DNA from: H17-190 sp034435615
GTDB taxonomy: Bacteria > Chloroflexota > Dehalococcoidia > SM23-28-2 > HRBIN24
DNA: 64,000 nucleotides
Assembly (NCBI GenBank): GCA_034435615.1
Contig: DAOTWZ010000009.1
Span: 1 to 64,000 of the forward strand
Reading direction: 5' to 3'
In this document: piece after piece, positions 1-7,864 of the stretch
How the letters are laid out: the number at the start of each line of letters is the position of its first letter
Position numbering within the stretch: the first letter of the stretch is position 1
Translations under genes and position numbers: made by a program
The notes under the pieces: generated by a model
What the model saw: the letters and a program-made list of their open reading frames with translations, nothing else
Databases searched by the model: none
What the model was told of the DNA's origin: nothing

Positions 1-73
1 GAACCGGTAGACGAGCGTGACTTAGGATCACGTGCCGCAAGGCGTGGGGGTTCGAGTCCCCCCTTCCCCACCA
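1..73 (+). tRNA. tRNA-Leu (anticodon UAG), 5' end cut by the window edge
   Basis: The 3' part of a class II tRNA. The anticodon stem is 16-20 paired with 28-32, with a seven-base loop at 21-27 that places TAG at 23-25. A long variable arm (gcc/ggc stem, 33-45) is diagnostic of Leu or Ser. The T arm is 46-62 (ggggg, loop ttcgagt, ccccc). The 3' acceptor strand cttcccc is followed by A and an encoded CCA at 71-73. The 5' acceptor strand lies before base 1. A tRNA next to a block of different base composition (the liv operon) is a typical integration-site arrangement, but no integrase is visible. Confidence 0.95.
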
Positions 74-227
74 ACCCCTAGCCCGCCGAGAGTGCCAAAA
101 CCGCGTCAACCGGCCGGGCCGCGCTTGCTATCAACTCCCTTCCGCGGCCATCCCCGACCTGGGCATATGGTTAGTGGCGACCTCAATTGTGGACAGTGCG
201 CATAACATCATCAGCCTGCTACGATGC

Positions 228-257
228 TTGACAAGAATAGGAAGGCCCACATAACAT
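228..257 (+). promoter_or_regulatory. Candidate promoter of the liv operon
   Basis: A perfect -35 hexamer TTGACA at 228-233 is followed, after 18 bases, by TAACAT at 252-257 (4 of 6 matches to the -10 consensus). It lies about 55 bases before livG. The rest of 74-312 holds no recognisable gene. Confidence 0.55.
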
Positions 258-312
258 ATGACCACAAAATCTGACAATCAGCGAAACCTGAGGTACGGCT
301 CCAGGGTAGAGG

Positions 313-1038
313 ATGGGGACCTCAGAGGTTCCGGTCCTTCGGGTAGAGAGCCTCGCCAAGTCCTTCGGTGCGTTGCGCGCCGTTGATGACATCACGTTCT
401 GCATACAGGCAGGCACCATTACCAGCCTGATCGGCCCCAACGGTGCCGGTAAAACGACTCTCCTGGATCTGATCTGCGGCATCAAACGTCCCGACCGGGG
501 GAAAGTCCTTTTTCAGGGGCGCGATATCACCGGGCTTCCGCCACACCGTATAGCTCGGCTCGGGGTCGCCCGCACTTTCCAGATGACTCGAGTTTTCCGG
601 CGCATGACTGTGTGGGAGAATCTGCGCGCTGTTGCAAAAGGGGATGGATGGCAGGAACAGGCATACAGAATGCTTGATCTCACCGGCCTCATGCCGTTCA
701 CAGGGGCATATGCCGAAGAGCTCTCATATGGTCAACAGCGCCTGCTGGAGCTGGTCCGCGTGATGATGTTAGACCCACAGTTAGTCCTTCTGGACGAGCC
801 AGCGGCCGGTGTCAATCCTACGCTTCGGGCTCAGATCTTCGATGTTATCGAGGCATTGCGAGAGCGAGGAGTCACCTTTCTGGTAGTAGAGCACGATATG
901 AACCTGGTGATGCGTTACTGCGATGTGGTAATAGGCCTGAGCGCTGGGCGGAAGGTAGCGGAAGGCACGCCGCAGGAGGTCCGCAATAGCGAAGAGCTTC
1001 TGTCAGCATACTTCGGTGAAGCTGTTGCTCATGAGTGA
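313..1038 (+). CDS. livG: Branched-chain amino acid ABC transporter ATP-binding protein LivG
   Basis: One of two ATPases that power uptake of leucine, isoleucine, valine or a related solute through LivHM at the cytoplasmic membrane. The 241-residue length is normal. Visible motifs are the Walker A GPNGAGKTT (residues 41-49), signature LSYGQQ (137-142), Walker B LVLLDEP (157-163) and switch histidine 194. The variant signature LSYGQQR is typical of LivG rather than LivF. It is first in a five-gene operon and its TGA overlaps the ATG of livF (ATGA). The substrate cannot be read from the sequence; urea and aromatic compound importers share this architecture. Confidence 0.93.
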   Translation: MGTSEVPVLRVESLAKSFGALRAVDDITFCIQAGTITSLIGPNGAGKTTLLDLICGIKRPDRGKVLFQGRDITGLPPHRIARLGVARTFQMTRVFRRMTVWENLRAVAKGDGWQEQAYRMLDLTGLMPFTGAYAEELSYGQQRLLELVRVMMLDPQLVLLDEPAAGVNPTLRAQIFDVIEALRERGVTFLVVEHDMNLVMRYCDVVIGLSAGRKVAEGTPQEVRNSEELLSAYFGEAVAHE

Positions 1039-1783
1039 CCGTCCGTTGCTCCAGGTATTGGATATCGCTGCAGGGTACGGGAGGAAACAGATCCTCTTCG
1101 GTGTCTCCCTCTGTGTATACCCGGGCGAGATGATAGCCATCATCGGTCCTAATGGGGCGGGCAAATCAACGGCCATAAAGGCCATCATGGGGTATCTCAA
1201 GCTCTGGAGTGGCAAGATCTACTTTGACGGCCATGAAATGGACGGCCTGGAGCCCCATAGGCGGATCAGGTTAGGCATCGGCTATGTACCACAGGGAAGG
1301 ACTGTATTTCCTGGCCTGACAGTGCAAGAGCACCTGGACCTGGGGGCATGGCTCCTGCACTCCAAGGACGAAAAGAAAGAGGCCCTCGAGAGGGTGTACG
1401 GGCTCTTCCCTGTGTTGTGGGAGAGAAGGCGACAACTGGCGGGCACTATGAGCGGCGGCGAACGGCAGCTCCTATCGATAGCCAGAGCCTTAATGGTCAA
1501 ACCAAGGCTGTTGCTCCTGGATGAGCCCTCTCTCGGCCTGGCTCCCAGACTGGTGGTCACCGTTTTCGAGAAGCTGAAGGAGATCAACGAGCAGGGGATT
1601 GCAGTCCTCGTGGTTGAGCAGAACGCTGCCACAGCCCTCAGTTATGCCCACCGTGGCTATGTGCTGGAGATGGGTGCTAACCGTATAGAGGGTCCGGGAC
1701 GCGCCTTACTGCAGGATCCCCAGGTGCGCGCTGTCTACCTCGGCGGGAGTCTGTACGCTTCAGGTGAGGAAACGTGCATGTAA
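1031..1783 (+). CDS. livF: Branched-chain amino acid ABC transporter ATP-binding protein LivF
   Basis: The second ATPase of the importer, 250 residues. Walker A GPNGAGKST (39-47), canonical signature MSGGERQ (140-146) and Walker B LLLLDEP (160-166) are all intact. I choose the ATG at 1031 because it overlaps the livG stop as ATGA, the usual coupling; a GTG at 1016 is in frame but adds only five residues inside livG. The C-terminus (EMGANRIEG) has the usual LivF form. Base composition is lower in GC than the genes after 5000. Confidence 0.93.
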   Translation: MSDRPLLQVLDIAAGYGRKQILFGVSLCVYPGEMIAIIGPNGAGKSTAIKAIMGYLKLWSGKIYFDGHEMDGLEPHRRIRLGIGYVPQGRTVFPGLTVQEHLDLGAWLLHSKDEKKEALERVYGLFPVLWERRRQLAGTMSGGERQLLSIARALMVKPRLLLLDEPSLGLAPRLVVTVFEKLKEINEQGIAVLVVEQNAATALSYAHRGYVLEMGANRIEGPGRALLQDPQVRAVYLGGSLYASGEETCM

Positions 1784-1796
1784 GGGGTGACCATCG

Positions 1797-3059
1797 ATGA
1801 CCGTGCACAGGATGAGAAGATGGCAGGCGGTACTCCCTCTTGCGGCAGTGATACTAGCGGCGTTGTTCGGTTGTGCTCCAGGGGAGACCGAGACGACGCC
1901 GCAGGCTGCCGGGGAGCCCATTCGGATTGGCATCTCTCTTCCCCTGACCGGGCGCTACGAGGTCGAGGGCAGGCTGTTGCGGGAAGGCTATGATCTGGCG
2001 CTGGAGATGCTCAATGCCAAGGGCGGAGTCAAGGGACGCCCGCTCCAGTTGATCATGTACGATGATCAAAGCGATGCGGCGACCGTGACGAAGCTCTACC
2101 GGAAGCTCATCTACGAAGACAGGGTAGAATTCCTGCTGGGCTCCTACGCTTCTCCCCTGACGAACCCAGTCGTCCCCATTGTGGAGGAGGCACAGGTCCC
2201 GTTTATAACCACTACAGTTGCTGACCCTGGCGTGTGGAGGGGCAAAGGGCTCAAGTGGACAGTTATGTTCAACAGGTCCTTTGAGGACTATCTCGATCCC
2301 GCACATGGCTTGGTGCAGAGGATGAAAATCAAGAGCGTAGCTTACTTTTACACTGGGGCCATACCGACAGTGGTCGAGAATTCCCCGGCACAGCGTGACA
2401 AGTTCCAGAGAGAAGGCATCAACGTCTTGATATTTGAGCGTTACGACCCAGCGACCATCGACTTCAACGTGCTGGCAAGCAAGGCAAAGGCGGCGGGGGC
2501 GGAAGCTTTAGTCCTGATGGGGGCTTTCAGAGAGGCTGCAGCTATGGCCAAGGCCCTGTCAGCCACCAGCTATAAACCGAAGATGGCCTGGCTGGGATGG
2601 ACTATCAACACGGAGGATTTTCGTAATTCAGCCGGCGACCTAGCCGAGTGTATCATGGGCAACGCACACTGGCTGCCGACTACCAGATCGAAGGGGTTCA
2701 TTGCCAGCAATGAAGAGTTCGTATCACGATTCAGAGCTAAGTACGGTAAGGACCCCGATTATCGAGCAGCTATAGCCTTTGGCAACATAGAGCTGCTAGC
2801 TCAGGCCATCAATGCCTCTCTCGAAGAGCGAGGTAGGATCGATAAAACCTTTGTGCGGGACTATCTCTTCAAGACCAAGACCGAGACCGTATTCGGCCCC
2901 TATGAGGTCATCCCTGAGGGGCCAGATGCGGGCATCCAGGTGGCGAAATCAGGGTATGGCGTTCAGTGGCAGAGAGACCGTCAGACCAGAGCGCTGAGGC
3001 TGGAGGTGCTGTGGCCTGAGCGGGATGCTACCGTGAAGGAACCATGCTCTATGCCATAG
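1797..3059 (+). CDS. livK: Branched-chain amino acid ABC transporter substrate-binding lipoprotein
   Basis: Periplasmic-binding-type protein of the Leu/Ile/Val receptor family, 420 residues. The N-terminus is a lipoprotein signal: RMRR, a hydrophobic stretch (about residues 10-24), and a lipobox ending in Cys26 (LFGC). The family signature IRIGISLPLTG follows at about residue 42, and GGVKGRPLQLI and DQSD are the usual early core elements. A lipid-anchored receptor suits a cell without a true periplasm. Placing the receptor between the ATPase and permease genes is uncommon but complete. Ligand specificity is unknown. Confidence 0.9.
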   Translation: MTVHRMRRWQAVLPLAAVILAALFGCAPGETETTPQAAGEPIRIGISLPLTGRYEVEGRLLREGYDLALEMLNAKGGVKGRPLQLIMYDDQSDAATVTKLYRKLIYEDRVEFLLGSYASPLTNPVVPIVEEAQVPFITTTVADPGVWRGKGLKWTVMFNRSFEDYLDPAHGLVQRMKIKSVAYFYTGAIPTVVENSPAQRDKFQREGINVLIFERYDPATIDFNVLASKAKAAGAEALVLMGAFREAAAMAKALSATSYKPKMAWLGWTINTEDFRNSAGDLAECIMGNAHWLPTTRSKGFIASNEEFVSRFRAKYGKDPDYRAAIAFGNIELLAQAINASLEERGRIDKTFVRDYLFKTKTETVFGPYEVIPEGPDAGIQVAKSGYGVQWQRDRQTRALRLEVLWPERDATVKEPCSMP

Positions 3060-3099
3060 GACACTCCTTCCAGGACGCCGGTACGGGGAGAGGCGTTTC

Positions 3100-3966
3100 A
3101 TGCAGGAAGTCCTCGAGGTACTCCTGCGAGGCCTGTTCCATGGGATCACCTACGCTGTAGCCGCTACTGGCTTGGCCCTGGTCTTCGGGGTAATGCGGGT
3201 GGTAAACGTGGCCCATGGAGAGCTCTTCATGCTGGGGGGGTATATCGCTTACGTCCTCTGGTCGGCCCTGGGTCTCAATCCGTTGCTGGGTATGCTGGTA
3301 TCGGGAGTCTGTCTGGCTGTGATTGGGACCTTGCTGCAGCGCTTCTTGGTCGAGCAGGTGGTGGGGAAGCCAGAGACGACATCCTTGCTGCTCCTCTTTG
3401 GAGTCTCGATCATCTTGATGGACATGGCCCGGGGCATATTCACAACGGGTCTGCGCAGCATCGTCTACCTTCAGGAGCCGGTGTCAATTCTCGGTGCTTC
3501 TTACGCAGCGAATAACCTCGTCACGCTGGCTGTAGGCATCTTTCTCGCCATCGCTCTTGCGCTCTTTCTGAAGTTCCATCCATTAGGGAAGGCGCTGAGG
3601 GCCACGGCCCAGAACCAAGAGCTGGTGTCGGCGTGTGGCATAGATAGTCGCAAAGTTAGGATGTTCAGCTTCGCTTTGGCAGCATGCCTCGCCGGCATAG
3701 CTGGAGTGCTCTGGGCGATGCTTCACAACCTCTCTCCGTTCACTGGACAGGCCATCATAATCACGCTCTTTGCAGTCGTGGTTCTGGGGGGACTGGGGAG
3801 CATAACTGGGGCCTTTCTGGGCGGTATAGCGCTGGGCCTGGCGGAGGTAGCTACTGCCCATTATTTCACGCCCCAGCTTTCACTGTTTGTCGCCTACGCT
3901 GTCTTGATCGCTATGCTACTCCTGCGTCCCAGAGGCCTCATGGGGGCGGCAGTAGAGGCCGAATAG
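3100..3966 (+). CDS. livH: Branched-chain amino acid ABC transporter permease LivH
   Basis: Integral membrane permease of 288 residues with about eight hydrophobic segments. Diagnostic LivH features are GITYAVAATGLALVFGVMRV near residue 15, NVAHGELFMLGGY near 35, and the cytoplasmic loop GKALRATAQNQELVSACGI near 165, which docks on the ATPases. It pairs with LivM to form the channel. It lies 40 bases after the receptor gene in the same operon. Confidence 0.93.
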   Translation: MQEVLEVLLRGLFHGITYAVAATGLALVFGVMRVVNVAHGELFMLGGYIAYVLWSALGLNPLLGMLVSGVCLAVIGTLLQRFLVEQVVGKPETTSLLLLFGVSIILMDMARGIFTTGLRSIVYLQEPVSILGASYAANNLVTLAVGIFLAIALALFLKFHPLGKALRATAQNQELVSACGIDSRKVRMFSFALAACLAGIAGVLWAMLHNLSPFTGQAIIITLFAVVVLGGLGSITGAFLGGIALGLAEVATAHYFTPQLSLFVAYAVLIAMLLLRPRGLMGAAVEAE

Positions 3967-3979
3967 AGGTTTTTTCGGG

Positions 3980-4975
3980 ATGGAACTGAACAGAGTCCCC
4001 GTCTTGGTCACCTCAATGCACAGAGCGGTCCCCCGGCTGGTTGGCGTGGCCCTCATCGGGTCCTTGGCCATCGTGCTCTTGGTCGTCGTAGGAGTCCTTC
4101 CCCTGCTCGCTTCGCCTTACGTCATTAATCTGGCCTTTCTCGTCCTCTTCTATGGCGTCCTGACTCTGGGACTGAATATCTTCACGGGACTTACAGGGTA
4201 TGTCAATTTCGGCTACACCGCTTTTGTGGGGATCGGGGCATATGCTATGGCAATAAGCACCTGGAAACTGGGTGTCCCCTTCCCGGTGGGTTTTCCTATA
4301 GCTGCTGCGGTATCTGCTCTCTTCAGCCTTCTCATAGGGATGCCGCTGTTGCGGATACGTGGGATCTATTTCGCTATCGCTACTGTAGGTATCGCTGCTG
4401 CACTGCAGCCCCTCATGCTAAGTGAGTACCTGGAGGGACTTACTAATGGTGTGAGGGGCATTACCATCAGCACGGGATTAGGCCTGACCGCTCAGTACTA
4501 TATCCTGGCGGGTTTCGCCCTAACCGTTTTACTGGGCACCCTATCTATCCTGAGTACAAAGTTTGGCCTGCAGCTTCTAGCTATCAGGGACGACGAACTA
4601 GCAGCCCAGGCGCTAGGGATACCTACTGGTGCTTGGAAGCTGCTGGCTTTTGTCCTCAGTGGCACCGTAGGTGGCCTCGCTGGAGCGATCTTCGCAATCT
4701 ATCTCACCTTCGTCGAGCCTTCGCTGGTCTTCGACCTCAATCTCTCACTGAGGCCTCTCGTCATGTTGCTCTTTGGCGGATTCGGAACCGTTTTTGGCCC
4801 GCTCCTAGGAGCTGTACTGTTCACGTTGATATCCGAGATCGTATGGTCCCGTTTCCTGACCTATCACCTGTTGGTCTTCGGTATTGTGCTCGTGCTATTA
4901 GTCCTGCTGATGCCTCAGGGTATAGTGCTCTGGCTGCAGAGCCAACGACTATTGCCACGTACCCGTGCCCTGTAA
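3980..4975 (+). CDS. livM: Branched-chain amino acid ABC transporter permease LivM
   Basis: Second permease, 331 residues, strongly hydrophobic. The family motif GLNIFTGLTGYVNFGYTAF lies near residue 63 and the docking loop LLAIRDDELAAQALGI near residue 200. It completes a LivFGHMK set, so the operon looks functional. It begins 13 bases after livH. The gene ends in TAA at a strong hairpin separating it from the minus-strand UGSC gene. Confidence 0.92.
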   Translation: MELNRVPVLVTSMHRAVPRLVGVALIGSLAIVLLVVVGVLPLLASPYVINLAFLVLFYGVLTLGLNIFTGLTGYVNFGYTAFVGIGAYAMAISTWKLGVPFPVGFPIAAAVSALFSLLIGMPLLRIRGIYFAIATVGIAAALQPLMLSEYLEGLTNGVRGITISTGLGLTAQYYILAGFALTVLLGTLSILSTKFGLQLLAIRDDELAAQALGIPTGAWKLLAFVLSGTVGGLAGAIFAIYLTFVEPSLVFDLNLSLRPLVMLLFGGFGTVFGPLLGAVLFTLISEIVWSRFLTYHLLVFGIVLVLLVLLMPQGIVLWLQSQRLLPRTRAL

Positions 4976-4978
4976 CGG

Positions 4979-5015
4979 GCCCATCGCCGCCACAGCCCCC
5001 ATGCGGCGGGTGGGC
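4979..5015. terminator. Hairpin between the convergent livM and UGSC genes
   Basis: GCCCA (4979-4983) pairs with TGGGC (5011-5015), and CGCCGC (4985-4990) pairs with GCGGCG (5003-5008), around a 12-base loop. It sits exactly between the two converging stop codons, so it could end transcription from both sides. No clear T-run follows on either strand. Confidence 0.45.
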
Positions 5016-5554
5016 TACGGAGGGAGCTCTCTCCGCTGGCGCAGTAGTTTGACGCCATCAACTACAGCCTTCAGCGCCTTGGCCCGCAGGACGTCGTCGG
5101 AGTTGTCGCTGATGGGATGGGCGATAGAGATAAATGGATAGTCCGGGACACCCTGCAATCGGGCCAGGGCCTGGGCCGTCTGGACGAACCTGTCGGTCAT
5201 GATGGCCACCGACGGGATGCCGAGGCGCTCGGCGACGATCGCGTCGTGCATACTGCACGAGGAGCAGCTCCCTCAGTCGCCCACGCCAGTGAAGAGAGCG
5301 TCGCATCCCTGGAGCGAGGCCATGACCTCCGGTGAGGCAGGGCGCGAGGGGTCGCTCTTGCGAACCCGTACCACCTCCCGGACGCCGTAGTCCCGGCGCA
5401 GGGCTTCCTCCACAAAGTCCAGGAGACGGTCGCTGTTCCGCTTGCCATTGTCCAGCAGGCCGACGGTCCGGCCCTCCAGGGAGAGCAGGGCCCTCGCCAG
5501 CCTATTGCGCTCTCGCTCCTCACGGTACACAGGGTCCAGGACGATCAGCCCCAC
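5015..5554 (-). CDS. UGSC-family selenoprotein with an in-frame UGA (Sec94)
   Basis: Read from the GTG at 5554 (after a GAGGGGG Shine-Dalgarno), the frame is open for 93 codons, meets TGA at 5273-5275, and continues in the same frame for 85 more codons to TAG at 5015-5017. The protein would be 179 residues. Around the TGA it reads T-G-V-G-D-U-G-S-C-S-S-C-S-M-H-D-A, the UGSC motif that names a family of selenoproteins and Cys homologues. The second half (IPSVAIMTDRF, then a run ending VVDGVKLL) continues the fold. A 6-bp hairpin with a GUA loop lies 20 nt after the UGA. The biochemical role of the family is not known to me; a Sec/Cys redox centre is likely. The alternative, a nonsense mutation falling exactly on the Sec position, seems improbable. 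It lies 13 bases after its partner gene. Confidence 0.85.
5245..5259 (-). promoter_or_regulatory. SECIS-like hairpin after the UGA of the UGSC gene
   Basis: On the minus strand CGTGCA (5259-5254), loop GTA, TGCACG (5250-5245): a perfect 6-bp stem. The loop G is the 20th base after the UGA. Bacterial SECIS elements need a short stem, a G in the first two loop positions, and a UGA-to-loop distance of roughly 16-37 nt; all three hold. A second small hairpin (GGAG/CTCC) lies between it and the UGA. Confidence 0.7.
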
Positions 5555-5567
5555 AGTCTCGACCCCC

Positions 5568-6617
5568 TCAGGGCAGCTCTACCGGCTCCGTCACCGCCAC
5601 CGAGCGCTCACCGAACCAGGGAGGGACCACAGCGCCGAAGCCGCCTGCCGGCCCCCCAGCAGCTATGACCAGCAGGTCGTCAGGGGAGCGGAGGGCCGTA
5701 TACTCCCTGTCGGCGTTGTCCTGGCTGACCAGGCTGGCCTTGCCCACCTCTCGCCACTCCTGTCGGCGCACCCTAGCCCGCTGGAAGACATACTCCCGGA
5801 TGTCCGCCTTCTCCCACCCCGCCGCAGCGAACACCTCCCGGTGCTGCTTGGGAATGACCAGGGCATAGTTGCCTGCCCAGATGGAGTAGGTGAGCATGTT
5901 AGCGCGGATGGCCGCCACGTAAGTGTCCAGGAGCTCGCGCGGGTCCCTGGTCCACTCGTTCATTACCTGATGGGGAGAGACAGCAGCGAGGACGGTCACC
6001 GCGGAGGCCCCTTCAGGGATGCCCCGCTCCTGGGCTAGAGGCTGCCAGGGGCTGTCCTCCTCGTCCTCGGCGATGCAGAAGGTGAACTTTCCCGGGTGGC
6101 CCAGCGTGGAGCGGTCCAGGTCGCCGGGGCGGCCCCCCAGGACGTTGACGATCACCAGCCGCACGGCGCGGCCTATGGTAGCGTTGGCGCGATTGCCGTT
6201 GCCCAGCACGTTGTGGGTGGCGTTCATCTGGAGCCGCTGGCGGACAGGGCCGTTGACCACTAGAAAGGGGGCGCTGCCCCCGGTGCTGATGGTGCAGCCG
6301 TGGAGGTTGAACTCCGGCCGGCACATGGCCCGCAGGGCAGCTACTATCACAGGCATGTACTCAGGCCGGCAGCCGGCCATGACGGCGTTGATGGCGACCT
6401 TCTCAGCGCTGATGGGGCGACCACGGACTGGCTCCACGCCGATGACCGTGTCCGGGGAGAGACCGGCCTCTTCCAGGAAGGAGAGGACTGCCTCTTCGGT
6501 GGGCGGGGTGACTGGCAGCCCATCGGTCCAGCCCTCTCGGAAGAAGAGCTCATTGGCCTCCAGGGCGTCGGCGACCCAATAGGTGGCCGACTTCAGGGGC
6601 GGCCTGTCGGCCCGCAC
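5568..6617 (-). CDS. Conserved hypothetical protein, partner of the UGSC selenoprotein
   Basis: A 349-residue soluble-looking protein with no signal peptide or membrane segment. The GTG start at 6617 follows GGAGG at seven-base spacing. Distinctive stretches are GWTDGLPVTPPTEEAV (about residue 29), GVEPVRGRPISAEKVAINAV (about 60), FNLHGCTISTGGSAPF (about 102) and NGNRANATIGRAVR (about 140). The invariant look of these blocks suggests an enzyme, but I cannot name its fold. The UGSC gene starts 13 bases downstream, so the two are probably co-transcribed and may work together. Cysteines in HGC and KFTFC could exchange with Sec94 of the partner; this is speculation. Confidence 0.75.
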   Translation of the reverse strand: MRADRPPLKSATYWVADALEANELFFREGWTDGLPVTPPTEEAVLSFLEEAGLSPDTVIGVEPVRGRPISAEKVAINAVMAGCRPEYMPVIVAALRAMCRPEFNLHGCTISTGGSAPFLVVNGPVRQRLQMNATHNVLGNGNRANATIGRAVRLVIVNVLGGRPGDLDRSTLGHPGKFTFCIAEDEEDSPWQPLAQERGIPEGASAVTVLAAVSPHQVMNEWTRDPRELLDTYVAAIRANMLTYSIWAGNYALVIPKQHREVFAAAGWEKADIREYVFQRARVRRQEWREVGKASLVSQDNADREYTALRSPDDLLVIAAGGPAGGFGAVVPPWFGERSVAVTEPVELP

Positions 6618-6650
6618 GGTGTTTCCTCCCGCTCCGTGTGTGTATCCTTA

Positions 6651-6693
6651 TCGCTCGAGCGAGAGTATGGTGCAGGCAGCCCAGCACGGTCAA
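6651..6693 (-). promoter_or_regulatory. Candidate promoter and palindromic operator of the UGSC operon
   Basis: On the minus strand TTGACC (6693-6688), an 18-base spacer, then CATACT (6669-6664). The predicted start point falls inside a perfect 12-base palindrome TCGCTCGAGCGA (6651-6662), a good place for a repressor. The GTG of the first gene is about 40 bases further on. Confidence 0.5.
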
Positions 6694-6729
6694 TCCCCTT
6701 CTCGAACCCTCGATAGACTGCCCGTATCC

Positions 6730-7860
6730 CTATCCCCCTCCCTCTTCGGCCGCCTCCTCTGCTGTCTCCAGGACCACGATGCCAGCGGGGCGGACGGCCA
6801 CCTCTAGCTGGCTGCCCGGCGCTATCCCCAGGTCCATGTAGGTGCTGGGCGGCGAGCGCACCTCCAGCTCCGCCCAGGGGGGCCCCTGAGTCAGCACCCT
6901 GACCAGCCGGAAGTCGGGGCCGAGGCGTTGCTCCAGCACCTGGACGCGCAGTCGGTTGTGGCGCACCGCCGCCGAAAGAGGGCGGTCTGGATAGATAAAG
7001 CGCACCTCCTCCGGGCGGATATGGGCGAAGACCCAGGCGCCGGCCGGCAGGCTGCGGGGGGCGGCCAGCAGCTCCCGGCCGTCCCAGTCCAGCAGCAGCC
7101 CTTCGGGGGAGAGGCCGCGGACGCGGGCCCGGATGACATTGGGCAGGCCAAAGACGCTGGCTACCCGGCGGTTGGCCGGCCGGGCCACCACCTCGGCCAG
7201 GGCGCCCACCTGCTGCACCCGCCCCTCGGCGATGACGGCGATGCGCTCTCCCACGGCGAAGGCATCTTCGAGGCTATGGGTAACGTAAAGAACGGGCAAG
7301 GAGAGCTCCCGCTGGAGCTGGCGCAGCTCCTCCTGCAGGCGGCGCTTGGCGTCCAGGTCCAGGGCGGAGAAGGGCTCGTCCAGCAGGAGGGCGGCCGGCC
7401 CGGCGGCCAGCGTGCGGGCGATGGCCACCCGTTGCTGCTGCCCGCCCGATAGCTGCGAGGGGTAGAGGTGGGCCACATGCTCCAGCCGCATGCGTCGGAG
7501 CCAGGAGAGGGCCTCCTCCCGGCGGTGTCGGCCCCGTATGCCGAAGGCGACGTTCTCCAGGGCTGTCAGGTGGGGGAAGAGGGCATAGCCCTGAAAGACG
7601 TAGCCGATGCGCCGCCCCTGGGGCGGAACGTTCACCGTCGCCCGCGTCCCCTGGCAGCGGAAGAGGAGCCTGCCGTCCAGCCGAATCTCGCCGCGGTCGG
7701 GACGCATCAGCCCGGCGATGGCCCGCAGCGTCTGGGTCTTCCCCGCGCCGGAGGGGCCGTAGAGGACCATCACCTCCGTCCTCAGGGAGAGGCGCACCTG
7801 GAGATGGAAGCCGGGATAGCGCTTCTCTATCTCCACATAGAGGCGCTCATCCATCGTCAT
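6730..7860 (-). CDS. modC: Molybdate ABC transporter ATP-binding protein ModC
   Basis: ATPase of the molybdate (or tungstate) importer, 376 residues. The ABC domain carries Walker A GPSGAGKTQ (about 35-43), the LSGGQQQRVAIAR signature and LLLDEPFSALD. The C-terminal third (from about residue 235) has the TOBE-like region expected of ModC. It starts four bases after modB, last in a PadR-modABC operon. Tungstate or sulfate specificity cannot be excluded, but the ModA partner supports molybdate. Confidence 0.88.
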   Translation of the reverse strand: MTMDERLYVEIEKRYPGFHLQVRLSLRTEVMVLYGPSGAGKTQTLRAIAGLMRPDRGEIRLDGRLLFRCQGTRATVNVPPQGRRIGYVFQGYALFPHLTALENVAFGIRGRHRREEALSWLRRMRLEHVAHLYPSQLSGGQQQRVAIARTLAAGPAALLLDEPFSALDLDAKRRLQEELRQLQRELSLPVLYVTHSLEDAFAVGERIAVIAEGRVQQVGALAEVVARPANRRVASVFGLPNVIRARVRGLSPEGLLLDWDGRELLAAPRSLPAGAWVFAHIRPEEVRFIYPDRPLSAAVRHNRLRVQVLEQRLGPDFRLVRVLTQGPPWAELEVRSPPSTYMDLGIAPGSQLEVAVRPAGIVVLETAEEAAEEGGG

Positions 7861-7864
7861 GGCT

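Noticed and set aside
5015..5251. The downstream half of the UGSC gene as an independent 78-residue gene starting at ATG 5251
   Set aside because: No ribosome site precedes that ATG, and it would begin in the middle of the GSCSSC motif region; the single-gene UGA read-through explains both halves.
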